DNA of 55,327 nt from an uncultured Clostridium sp. (GCA_948468045.1 CAOKGO010000010.1:1-55327), one strand, 5' to 3'. Numbered from the stretch's first letter, positions 46,694 to 54,390 are shown. The notes: generated from the letters alone by a model not told the origin. Program-made: numbers and translations.

Positions 46694-47066
46694 AAAAGTC
46701 ATTTCTTATTTATAAGGAACAGAAGATATCTTATCCGTGAAGAAGTGACTAAGGGGAAAGATGATTCCCCAAAAAATAGTTAAAATAAAAAAAGGACATC
46801 ACTAATTCATAAGGGTAGGGGACATATCTTATCCGTGAAGAAGTGACTAAGGGGAAAGATGATTCCCCAAAAAATAGTTAAAATAAAAAAAGGACATCAC
46901 TAATTCATAAGGGTAGGGGACATATCTTATCCGTGAAGAAGTGACCAGGGGGAAAGATGATTCCCCAAAAAATAGTTAAAATAAAAAAAGGACATCACTA
47001 ATTCATAAGGGTAGGGGACATATCTTATCCGTGAAGAAGTGACCAGGGGGAAAGATGTGTCCCCTG
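46694..47066 (+). repeat. Family-1 structured element: four tandem copies before rplF
   Basis: A partial first copy (46694-46752) is followed by three 98-bp units starting at 46753, 46851 and 46949. The final 3' half at 47047 carries GATGTGTCCCCTGAC. Internal copies end in GATGATTCCCC, which can pair only with the adjacent GGGGAA. The unit length equals that of the array before rpsC although linker sequences differ, so the two arrays amplified independently. Confidence 0.87.
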
Positions 47067-47096
47067 ACAATAATAAAAAAGGAGGGAAAATCTAAC

Positions 47097-47633
47097 ATGT
47101 CAAGAATAGGAAACAAACCTATTACAGTACCATCAGAAGTTCAAGTAAAAATAGATGGACAAAAAATCACTGTAACAGGTCCAAAAGGTACATTAGAAAG
47201 AGAAATACATAAAAATATTTCTATTGAAATGGAAGAAAATACAATTAAAGTTATTAGAAAAAATGATGAACCAGCAAATAGAAGTTTACATGGTTTAACT
47301 AGAACTTTAATAAATAATATGATTGTCGGTGTAACATCTGCATATAGTAAAGAACTACAAATTAATGGAGTTGGTTACAGAGTAGCAAAACAAGGAAATA
47401 ATTTGAATTTAACTTTAGGTTATTCACATCCAGTTATCTTTGAAGCACCACAAGGAATTACTTTTGATGTTCCAAACCCAAATACAATTATTGTAAATGG
47501 TATAGATAAAGAAGCAGTTGGTCAAACAGCAGCAGTTATTAGAAGTAAAAGACCACCAGAAGTATATAGAGGTAAAGGAATTAAATATGCTGATGAGATT
47601 ATTAGACGTAAGGAAGGTAAGACTGGAAAATAA
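47097..47633 (+). CDS. rplF: Ribosomal protein L6
   Basis: 178 residues: MSRIGNKPITVPSEVQVKID, TRTLINNMIVGVTSAYSKEL, GVGYRVAKQGNNLNLTLGYS and the RPPEVYRGKGIKYADEIIRRKEGK-like end. Start 47097 has GGAGGG; the frame extends upstream into the repeat element, which is not coding. Confidence 0.97.
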   Translation: MSRIGNKPITVPSEVQVKIDGQKITVTGPKGTLEREIHKNISIEMEENTIKVIRKNDEPANRSLHGLTRTLINNMIVGVTSAYSKELQINGVGYRVAKQGNNLNLTLGYSHPVIFEAPQGITFDVPNPNTIIVNGIDKEAVGQTAAVIRSKRPPEVYRGKGIKYADEIIRRKEGKTGK

Positions 47634-47915
47634 ATTCAAATGAAAATCGGCATCTTGCACATTTTCATAATTTATAAAAAAACTCGACATACCGATGTAC
47701 AACTTTATCTTTTTATAAATTACAAAAATGCACAATATACCAATTTTGATTTGAATTGTAGAACATCACATTATCACTTTGAATTAAAATTAAAAAAGAA
47801 AAGCAATAATCTGCACATTTTTGTTTCATAATAAAACTTAGGTGTTCAAAGTACATCACCAGCTTTATTAATTAGCAAAAATGCACATATTATCACTTTT
47901 AATTAAGATTCTAGA
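47634..47915 (+). repeat. Two family-2 long-hairpin elements before rplR
   Basis: Copy one: AAATTCAAATGAAAATCGG with CCAATTTTGATTTGAATT, an inner stem TAATTTATAAAAA, and tip CGACATACCGATGTACAAC. Copy two: CTTTGAATTAAAATTAAAA..TTTTAATTAAG with tip GGTGTTCAAAGTACATCACC. No gene in the gap. Confidence 0.7.
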
Positions 47916-47928
47916 AAGGAGTAAAAAA

Positions 47929-48288
47929 ATGGTTAAAAAGACAGATAGAAAAATGGAAAGAACTAGAAGACATATACGTGTTAGAAGAAAAGTATCTGGA
48001 ACACAAGAAAGACCAAGATTATGTATTTACAGAAGTAATACAAATTTATATGTACAAATCATTGACGATGTTGCAGGAAATACATTAGTTTCAGCTTCAA
48101 CATTAGATAAAGAAATCAAAACAAAATATGCCAATAAAGTAGCTGCTAAAGAATTAGGAACATTAATTGCTAAAAAAGCGATAGATAAAAAAATTGAAAC
48201 TGTAGTCTTTGACCGTGGTGGATACATATATCATGGAGTAGTTAAAGAGTTAGCAGAAGCAGCAAGAGAAGGTGGACTAAAATTCTAA
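47929..48288 (+). CDS. rplR: Ribosomal protein L18
   Basis: 119 residues: [28 protein letters not shown]-like [19 protein letters not shown] and the [20 protein letters not shown] end. It binds 5S rRNA. Start 47929 has AGAAAGGAG. Confidence 0.97.
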   Translation: MVKKTDRKMERTRRHIRVRRKVSGTQERPRLCIYRSNTNLYVQIIDDVAGNTLVSASTLDKEIKTKYANKVAAKELGTLIAKKAIDKKIETVVFDRGGYIYHGVVKELAEAAREGGLKF

Positions 48289-48308
48289 TATATAGAAAGA
48301 CTTAATAA

Positions 48309-48620
48309 AGGGTAATCACAAATTCACAAGGGTAAGTAACATATCTTATCTGTGAAGAGTGACCTAGGGGAAAGAAGTGTCCCCTGAAGAAAACTAGAAA
48401 AGCAAATAAATAAAATAAAGGGTAATCACATATTCACAAGGGTAGGGGACATATATTATCCGTGAAGAGTGACCTAGGGGAAAGAAGTGTCCCCTGAAGA
48501 AAAACTAGAAAAGCAGATAAATAAAATAAAGGGTAATCACATATTCACAAGGGTAGGGGACATATCTTGTCCTTAAAGGAATACCTAAAGTAAAGATGTG
48601 TCCCCTGACAAATAATAAAG
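48309..48620 (+). repeat. Family-1 structured element: three tandem copies before rpsE
   Basis: Units begin at 48310, 48420 and 48531 (about 110 bp). Each carries TAATCACAxATTCACAAGGGT, CTTATCxGTGAAGAGTGACCTAGGGG and a GTGTCCCCTGA segment. In the first unit the loop is AGTAACAT instead of GGGGACAT, so the long-range pairing is lost there. Linkers differ from the 98-bp arrays. Confidence 0.83.
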
Positions 48621-48641
48621 AAGGAGGATTAACAAAACCTT

Positions 48642-49127
48642 ATGGAAGAAAAAAATGAATTAAAAGAAAAAGTTGTTGCTATTAATAGAGTTGCTAAAGT
48701 TGTAAAAGGTGGTAGAACTTTCAGATTTAGTGCTGTAGTAGTAGTAGGAGACGAAAATGGTCATGTAGGTGTTGGAAATGGTAAAGCAGCAGAAGTTCCA
48801 GATGCTATCAAAAAAGCAATCCAAGAAGCTAAAAAGAACTTAGTTGAAGTACCAATTGTAAATACAACTGTACCACATGAATATATTGGAACTTTTGGAA
48901 GTGCTAAAGTTATGCTAAAACCAGCAGCAGTTGGTACTGGTATCATAGCAGGTGGTAGCGTTAGACCTGTTGCAGAACTTGCAGGATACAAAAACATAAG
49001 AACTAAAGTTATTGGAACAAACAATCCAAGAAACGTAGTTTATGCAACTATCGAAGGTCTTAAAGCAATGCAAACTGCGGAGTCAGTTGCTAAAAAAAGA
49101 GGTAAAAAAGTAGAAGATATTTTATAA
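48642..49127 (+). CDS. rpsE: Ribosomal protein S5
   Basis: 161 residues: [45 protein letters not shown] and [25 protein letters not shown] is upstream. rpmD (L30), which normally follows, is absent: only 105 bp separate it from rplO. Confidence 0.97.
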   Translation: MEEKNELKEKVVAINRVAKVVKGGRTFRFSAVVVVGDENGHVGVGNGKAAEVPDAIKKAIQEAKKNLVEVPIVNTTVPHEYIGTFGSAKVMLKPAAVGTGIIAGGSVRPVAELAGYKNIRTKVIGTNNPRNVVYATIEGLKAMQTAESVAKKRGKKVEDIL

Positions 49128-49232
49128 TAAAGAAAAAAATTAAGGATAAACACATAATTACAAATAATAAAAACTTTTGTATAAATTAAAAGTATTATCC
49201 TGTGCAATTAAAAGAAGGAGGTGCAAAACTAA

Positions 49233-49667
49233 ATGAAATTAAATGAATTAAAACCAGCTGTTAGTAAAGTAAAAAGAAATAGAGTAGGACGTGGAAGTTC
49301 TTCTGGAAATGGAAAGACATCAGGAAGAGGACATAAAGGTCAAAAAGCAAGAAGTGGTGGAGGAGTAAGAAGAGGTTTTGAAGGTGGTCAAACACCATTA
49401 TATAGAAGATTACCAAAAAGAGGCTTCACAAACATTCATGCTAAAAATTATGTAGAAGTAACATTAACAATGTTAAATAAATCTAAAGCTACTGATGTAA
49501 CTGCTGAAACTTTATTAGAAGAAGGAATTATTGGAAAAATTAATGATGGAATAGTAGTTTTAGCAACAGGAAAATTAGATAAAAAATTAAATATAAAAGC
49601 AAAAAGATTTACAGCAAAAGCCAAAGAGCAAATTGAAGCTTTAGGCGGAAAGGCTGAGGTGATTTAA
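49233..49667 (+). CDS. rplO: Ribosomal protein L15
   Basis: 144 residues: [42 protein letters not shown] and [28 protein letters not shown] precedes the ATG. The stop directly abuts the secY TTG start. Confidence 0.97.
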   Translation: MKLNELKPAVSKVKRNRVGRGSSSGNGKTSGRGHKGQKARSGGGVRRGFEGGQTPLYRRLPKRGFTNIHAKNYVEVTLTMLNKSKATDVTAETLLEEGIIGKINDGIVVLATGKLDKKLNIKAKRFTAKAKEQIEALGGKAEVI

Positions 49668-50987
49668 TTGTTTAAAACTATCAAAAATGCGTTAAAAACA
49701 CCTGAAGTAAGAAAAAAACTAATATATACACTTATATTAATTGTTGTATTTAGATTAGGATGTTATATTACAGTACCAGGAGTAAATAGTATAGCATTAA
49801 ATGAAGCAATGGGAGAAGCAAATGGATTAGCAGGATTAATAGATATTATCTCAGGAGGAGCATTTTCAAGATTTTCTGTATTTGCAATGTCAATTAGCCC
49901 ATACATAACAGCTTCTATTGTTATTCAATTATTAGCAATGATTATCCCATCTTTAGAAAGATTAACTAAAGAGGGAGGAGAAGAAGGAAGACAAAAAATT
50001 AACAAATATACAAAAATTGTAACAATTATATTAGCTTTAGTAGAAGCAGTAGGATTATACTTATCTTACAAATCTTCTGAAATATTTGTAAACCAAGAAT
50101 TCTTAACAGGAGCATTAGTTGTAACAGGTTTGGTAGCTGGAACATCTTTACTTATGTGGTTAGGAGACCAAATTACAAGTAAAGGTATAGGAAATGGAAT
50201 TTCTTTATTGATATTCATTGGTATAGTTTCAGGATTACCAAGAGGAATAACAAATATATGGGACTTGATTTTTGGAAATAATGAATTTAATACAACAGGT
50301 TTATTAACAGCAATAGGAATTATTATAGGAGCTTTAATATTAGTAGCAGGTGTTGTATTTGTACAACAAGCTGAAAGAAGAGTACCTGTACAATATTCTA
50401 AAAAAGTAGTAGGAAGAAAAATGGTAGGTGCACAAAGTACACATATTCCATTAAAACTTGCTATGGCAGGTGTAATGCCAGTTATCTTTGCATCATCATT
50501 TATGACATTCCCAGCTATGATTATACAAATATTTGTATCAGACATAGCAACACAAACAGGATTTTTAGCAGGTTTATATAAATTTTCAATTGCTACATCA
50601 TCATCTAGTGTTGGAATAGGTTATTCTATTGCAAATGCGATTGTTTACTTACTATTAATTATGGGATTTACATTTTTCTATACTTATGCTACATTCAATC
50701 CAGCAGAAGTATCTAACAATATTAAGAAAAATGGTGGATTTATACCAGGTATTAGAGCAGGTAAACCAACAACAGATTATCTATCTTCTATCATTTCAAA
50801 ACTTACTTGGTTTGGAGGATTATTCTTAGCATTGATAGCTATTTTACCAATGTTACTAAGATTTACAAACCTAAATATTGCATTTGGTGGAACATCTATA
50901 TTAATCGTTGTAGGAGTTGCATTAGAAACAGTACAACAACTAGAATCTCAATTAGCAATGAGACATTATAAAGGATTTTTAGGATAA
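49668..50987 (+). CDS. secY: Protein translocase subunit SecY
   Basis: 439 residues with ten membrane segments. Seen are the conserved GGAFSRFSVFAMSISPYITASI plug and TM2 region, ERLTKEGGEEGRQKINKYT, QQAERRVPVQYSKKVVGRK, the FNPAEVSNNIKKNGGFIPGIRAGKPT loop, and the QLAMRHYKGFLG end. It starts with TTG at 49668, directly after the rplO stop with GAGGTG inside rplO, so they are coupled. Confidence 0.97.
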   Translation: MFKTIKNALKTPEVRKKLIYTLILIVVFRLGCYITVPGVNSIALNEAMGEANGLAGLIDIISGGAFSRFSVFAMSISPYITASIVIQLLAMIIPSLERLTKEGGEEGRQKINKYTKIVTIILALVEAVGLYLSYKSSEIFVNQEFLTGALVVTGLVAGTSLLMWLGDQITSKGIGNGISLLIFIGIVSGLPRGITNIWDLIFGNNEFNTTGLLTAIGIIIGALILVAGVVFVQQAERRVPVQYSKKVVGRKMVGAQSTHIPLKLAMAGVMPVIFASSFMTFPAMIIQIFVSDIATQTGFLAGLYKFSIATSSSSVGIGYSIANAIVYLLLIMGFTFFYTYATFNPAEVSNNIKKNGGFIPGIRAGKPTTDYLSSIISKLTWFGGLFLALIAILPMLLRFTNLNIAFGGTSILIVVGVALETVQQLESQLAMRHYKGFLG

Positions 50988-50994
50988 AAATAAA

Positions 50995-51027
50995 AAAACC
51001 GTACTATCAAGATAGTATGGTTTTTCT
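50995..51027. terminator. Intrinsic terminator after secY
   Basis: AAAACCGTACTATC pairs with GATAGTATGGTTTT, followed by T. It also has an A run on the left and so may serve the convergent small gene. It ends the ribosomal protein-secY transcript, so adk has its own promoter. Confidence 0.88.
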
Positions 51028-51048
51028 AATGTTAGGTATCTGCATTTG

Positions 51049-51342
51049 CTAAAAATAAATAGTTACTTCTTCTTCATTCAGCAGTTTAATAATTTGATTA
51101 TATGCATTTGGATTGAAATTTTGGAAAAAATTTATACATGTTTTTACTTGGTCTTCAAAAAGTTCTTCCCCCCTATAATAGTCGTAATAGTTATCAAACT
51201 GATACACTCCATCACATCCGTCTATATTTTTTTGAACAGACATGATTTTTCCATCTTTAATGTTTATTTCCCAAACTATATTACCTACTTGATTATAGTA
51301 TGGTCCATGTATTTTGGTCTCTGCATAAAACCGTTTGTTCAT
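51049..51342 (-). CDS. Small unknown protein, the one gene with an apparently in-frame CGG
   Basis: 97 residues, acidic, rich in aromatic and Asn residues (GEELFEDQVKTCINFFQNFN), no membrane segment, family not recognised. GGAGGAAC precedes the ATG. Codon 4 is CGG (51333-51331) and here the frame continues without a shift; skipping the C leads to a stop after about 15 codons. It is an isolated minus-strand gene between secY and adk. Codon 4 may tolerate stalling, or the gene may be recently acquired or weakly expressed. Confidence 0.6.
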   Translation of the reverse strand: MNKRFYAETKIHGPYYNQVGNIVWEINIKDGKIMSVQKNIDGCDGVYQFDNYYDYYRGEELFEDQVKTCINFFQNFNPNAYNQIIKLLNEEEVTIYF

Positions 51343-51455
51343 TTTTGTTCCTCCTTTATTTTATTGGATACCTTAAAATTGCAAGCATCTTATAAGATTA
51401 TATCATGGTTTTCATAATATTGCAATGTAGTATCTATTTTTTGCCTAAAAAAAGC

Positions 51456-51484
51456 TTGATATTTTTAAGTGTTTGTAGTACAAT
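51456..51484 (+). promoter_or_regulatory. Promoter of adk
   Basis: TTGATA (51456-51461), a 17-bp spacer and TACAAT (51479-51484) lie 35 bp before the adk start. Confidence 0.65.
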
Positions 51485-51519
51485 AGGGTATGTTAAAATA
51501 GAGATAGGAGTGATTTAAT

Positions 51520-52185
51520 ATGGTAATCATAATGTTAGGAGCACAAGGAACAGGAAAAGGAACAATAGCAGGTTTAATTAGTGAGGAAACAAAATGGCCA
51601 CAAATATCAACAGGAGACATATTCAGAAAAAACATAAGTGAAAAAACCAAACTAGGAATAGAAGCAGACAAATACATATCAAAAGGAGACTTAGTACCAG
51701 ATGAAATAACAGTTCCAATGGTAATAGATAGACTAAACCAAGAAGATGCAAAAAACGGAGCTATTTTAGATGGTTTCCCAAGAACCATAGAACAAGCTAA
51801 AAAATTAGATGAAATTTTAGAACAATCAGGTAAAAAAGTAGATTTAGTTATAAATCTAACAACACCAAGAGAAGAAATTATAGACAGAATGCTAACCAGA
51901 AGAGTATGTAGTAATCAAGAATGCAAAGCAACATATAACACAAAATTACATCCACCAAAAGTAGAGGGTATTTGTGATAAATGTGGTTCACAATTAAAAC
52001 AAAGAGAAGATGACTCAAATTCAGAAGCAATCAACAAAAGACTAGAAATATATGAAAACCAAACTAGTCCATTAGTTGAATATTATAATGAAAAAGGTGT
52101 ATTAAGAACAGAAACTGTAAGTACATCTATAAATAGAATGGGAAAAGATGTAGCAGTAGACGTAATAAAAGACATAAAAAAATAG
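51520..52185 (+). CDS. adk: Adenylate kinase, zinc-lid type
   Basis: 221 residues; interconverts ATP, AMP and ADP. The P-loop reads GAQGTGKGT instead of the usual GPPGAGKGT. The AMP site (ISTGDIFRK), DGFPRTIEQA and the LID with four cysteines (CSNQECKATYNTKLHPPKVE..CDKCG) are clear. GATAGGAG precedes the ATG. The TAG stop is the first base triplet of a REP-like palindrome. Confidence 0.95.
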   Translation: MVIIMLGAQGTGKGTIAGLISEETKWPQISTGDIFRKNISEKTKLGIEADKYISKGDLVPDEITVPMVIDRLNQEDAKNGAILDGFPRTIEQAKKLDEILEQSGKKVDLVINLTTPREEIIDRMLTRRVCSNQECKATYNTKLHPPKVEGICDKCGSQLKQREDDSNSEAINKRLEIYENQTSPLVEYYNEKGVLRTETVSTSINRMGKDVAVDVIKDIKK

Positions 52186-52211
52186 GATTTAGGGACGGCC
52201 CCAAAATCCTA
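52183..52211. repeat. GGGACGGCCCC palindrome at the end of adk
   Basis: TAGGATTTAGGG and CCCCAAAATCCTA flank GACGG. It is a third copy of the family found at the ends of purD and purF. Confidence 0.72.
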
Positions 52212-52448
52212 CAAATAATAGTAAGTATGAAAGTAATTCTATAAAGTACAATTTTTTACAAAAGATGACAGTATCAAAGTGGCCAAAAGGGGCATTAAGG
52301 TTGAAAAATAATCACAATTTTGGTGTTGTGCTAGTTAGGAACTGAATTTGAAATTTGAATAACGTACAATTAGTACGATCATAATTTCAAACTTGTTTTC
52401 CTAGTCAAAATTTGATATATACATTGTACACAATTTTACTTGGTAAAA
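52212..52448. other. Intergenic region between adk and repeat copy D
   Basis: AT-rich with no supported gene. A hairpin-like stretch GAATTTGAAATT..AATTTCAAACTTG-type lies near 52338-52395 (AATTTGAAATTTGAA region with TTTCAAACTTG). Nothing else can be assigned. Confidence 0.3.
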
Positions 52449-52600
52449 TTGCCACATAAACAAAGATGGAGCATGTAAAGTAATCTAAAAGGTCATAAAA
52501 TTTTAATCATGCTCCTTTTGTTCTGTTATAGGAAAATGGAAGATTTTCCTATAACATCAACACATTTCAACCAAATTTGTACCTTGAAAGGAATGTAATT
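52449..52600. repeat. Structured intergenic repeat, copy D
   Basis: ACAAAGAT, stem GGAGCATG/CATGCTCC, core TAATCTAAAAGGTCATAAAA, then a TTATAGGAAAAT..ATTTTCCTATAA hairpin and CATCAACACATTTC. It is the clearest full-length member of the family at 21886, 28574 and 37121. Confidence 0.75.
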
Positions 52601-52604
52601 AAAT

Positions 52605-52703
52605 ATGGATTTAGAAAATGAAAATGGAGAGATATTAAATTTCTATTTAGGAACTATTTCTAAAGACGAACCAAAGTGGGAAATGCTATTTTTAAAGAAA
52701 TAA
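52605..52703 (+). CDS. Possible 32-residue small protein
   Basis: ATG 52605 follows GAAAGGAATG at usable spacing and encodes an acidic-to-basic 32-residue frame (DLENENGEILNFYLGTISKD). It could be a small protein or the relic of a longer gene. The remainder to 52801 shows only another very short frame near 52722. Low confidence. Confidence 0.25.
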   Translation: MDLENENGEILNFYLGTISKDEPKWEMLFLKK

Positions 52704-52801
52704 AGGGAATAAAGAGGTTTATGAAAAGAAAAAAGCAACTATTTCTTAGAAATATAATAAATCTAGATTATGGAGAAAGATAAAAAGGAGACGAATTTCA
52801 A

Positions 52802-53573
52802 GTGGTAACAATTAAGTCAAAAAGAGAAATTGAACTAATGAAAGAAGTATGCAAAGTAGTGGCACAAGTATATAAAGAATTAGAAGAAAAAATAAAGGTA
52901 GGAATGTCAACATGGGAATTAGACCAAATTGCAGAAAACAAAATGAGGAGTTTAGGAGCAATTCCAGCAGAAAAAGGATATGATATAGGAATAAAAGGAG
53001 TGCCACCATTTCCAGCGTCTTTATGTGTATCTATTAATGATGAAGTCATACATGGAATTCCATCAAAAAATAGAATAATACAAGATGGAGATGTAGTAAG
53101 TATTGATACAGTAGCATTAAAAAATGGATACAATGGTGATGCTGCAAGAACTTTTATTGTTGGAAAAGCATCAAAAGAAGCTGAGAAGCTAGTAGCAGTT
53201 ACAAAACAAGCTTTTTTTGAGGGAATAAAATATGCAAAACCAGGAAATAGACTTCGGAGACATATGTCATGCTATTGGCGAATATGTGCATTCACAAGGT
53301 TATTCTGTTGTAAAAGAATTTCAAGGTCATGGTATTGGAAAAGAGATGCATGAAGACCCAGGGATTCCAAACTATGGAAAAGCAGGAAGAGGAATTAGGT
53401 TAGAACCAGGAATGACACTAGCAATAGAACCTATGGTAATACAGGGAAAGCCTAATATATTAGAATTAGACGACGGTTGGACAATAATTACAGAAGATGG
53501 AAGTTTAGCAGCTCATTATGAAAATACAATTTTAATTACAGAAAAAGAGCCAGAAATATTGACAATACTTTAA
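52802..53573 (+). CDS. map: Methionine aminopeptidase type I, with one CGG +1 shift site
   Basis: Removes the initiator Met from new proteins and is essential in bacteria studied. GTG 52802 (AAAAAGGAGA upstream) and skipping C53255 give about 256 residues. Metal ligands are Asp in SIDTVALKNGYNGD (two Asp), then after the shift His in EFQGHGIGKEMHEDP, Glu in LAIEPMV and Glu in the late ITEDG/ITE region. The restored join NRLGDICHAIGEYVHS matches the near-invariant LGDI of this family. Three of five metal ligands depend on the shift. Confidence 0.95.
53252..53258 (+). other. +1 frameshift site CTT-CGG-A in map
   Basis: CTT (53252-53254) precedes CGG. Skipping C53255 gives GGA and LGDI. In-frame reading gives RHMSCYWRICAFTRLF and stops at 53353. 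Confidence 0.93.
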
Positions 53574-53587
53574 AAATGTTGTATAAT
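53559..53587 (+). promoter_or_regulatory. Strong promoter upstream of infA
   Basis: TTGACA (53559-53564), a 17-bp spacer and TATAAT (53582-53587): a perfect consensus overlapping the last codons of map. It would drive infA-rpmJ-rpsM separately from map. Confidence 0.88.
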
Positions 53588-53660
53588 CTAGTAGTTATTA
53601 AACAAAATGGCATTATTTTGCTTAAATAACAATAAAAAGCTCTTTAAGGAGGGAAACAAA

Positions 53661-53879
53661 TTGGCAAAAGAAGATGTTATAGAAGTAGAAGGAACGGTTG
53701 TAGAAGCCTTACCAAATACTAATTTCAAAGTAGAACTTGAAAATGGACATCAAATATTAGCTCACATATCTGGAAAGTTAAGAATGAACTATATCAAAAT
53801 TTTACCAGGAGATAAAGTAAAAGTAGAATTATCACCATATGACTTAACTAGAGGAAGAATAACTTGGAGAGCAAAATAA
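53661..53879 (+). CDS. infA: Translation initiation factor IF-1
   Basis: 72 residues, the exact usual length, starting at TTG 53661 with AGGAGGG upstream: [40 protein letters not shown] and the [10 protein letters not shown] end. OB fold; binds the A site of the 30S subunit. Confidence 0.97.
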   Translation: MAKEDVIEVEGTVVEALPNTNFKVELENGHQILAHISGKLRMNYIKILPGDKVKVELSPYDLTRGRITWRAK

Positions 53880-53924
53880 AAAGTTAAAAATTAACCCAAA
53901 ATAAATACAAATTGCAGAGGACTA

Positions 53925-54012
53925 AACATTGAATACATCAAATTAAGGGGAAAGGCTTCCTTAACCCAATAGAAAGGCTAAAAATAAAGGATGTCCCCTG
54001 AGATTAGAAAGA
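53925..54012 (+). repeat. Diverged family-1 structured element before rpmJ
   Basis: GAGGACTAAACATTG, TTAAGGGGAAAGG with CTTCCTTAACCC, and the recognisable 3' segment GGATGTCCCCTGAGATTAG just before the rpmJ site. The stem is altered but the 3' signature is kept. Confidence 0.5.
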
Positions 54013-54023
54013 GAGGTGCAAAA

Positions 54024-54137
54024 ATGAAAGTAAGACCATCAGTAAAACCAATATGTGAAAAATGCAAAATTATCAAAAGAAAGGGTAAAATTAGAGTAAT
54101 TTGTGAAAACCCTAAACACAAACAAAGACAAGGTTAA
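54024..54137 (+). CDS. rpmJ: Ribosomal protein L36
   Basis: 37 residues beginning [20 protein letters not shown], with the zinc ligands CEKC..C..H ([11 protein letters not shown]). GAGAGGTG precedes the ATG. Standard position between infA and rpsM. Confidence 0.97.
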   Translation: MKVRPSVKPICEKCKIIKRKGKIRVICENPKHKQRQG

Positions 54138-54390
54138 ACCTTTAAAAAGTTAATAACACAAATTAGGTAGCGGCTGTGAATTCACTTATATAGTGGAATT
54201 ACATATCAAATTTGTGTTTATATATATGTCTAAAATATTTTAACTGGCTAGGGTAAACACTAGCATCATTTCACTTTTAAAGTATTTAGGCAAAAAAGGC
54301 ATATTTTATGCCTTTTGTTCAACAAGAAAAGTTGTTTAACAATTTTTCTACATAAATAAAATAATTAATAATTTGGAGGTGCAAAAAAAT
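54138..54390 (+). promoter_or_regulatory. Structured leader between rpmJ and rpsM
   Basis: No gene. AACACAAATT pairs with AAATTTGTGTT around an internal GTGAATTCAC and TATAGTGGAATTAC region. Further on, AAAAGGCATA/TATGCCTTTT forms a hairpin followed by TTG (54293-54320), a possible attenuator. This differs from both repeat families. Confidence 0.5.

Noticed and set aside
41931..47066. Tandem 98-bp units as a CRISPR array
   Set aside because: The whole unit repeats, including what would be spacers. There are no short repeats with unique spacers and no cas genes; the units sit before ribosomal protein starts.
7961..53258. CGG breaks explained as sequencing or assembly errors
   Set aside because: Errors would favour homopolymers and vary in position and sign. 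Here one base (C) is added before GGN in ten otherwise intact frames, while CTTGGA without the extra C occurs normally elsewhere (for example near 20161). Re-sequencing would settle it.
2480..53258. CGG reassigned to another amino acid (as reported for some low-GC Firmicutes)
   Set aside because: A simple reassignment would keep the reading frame. At all ten sites the frame is lost unless one base is skipped, so reassignment alone cannot explain them.
53232..53573. Separate small gene downstream of a truncated map
   Set aside because: Its N-terminus lies out of frame inside map and lacks a ribosome binding site. The residues from GDICHAIGEYV onward are the missing half of methionine aminopeptidase.
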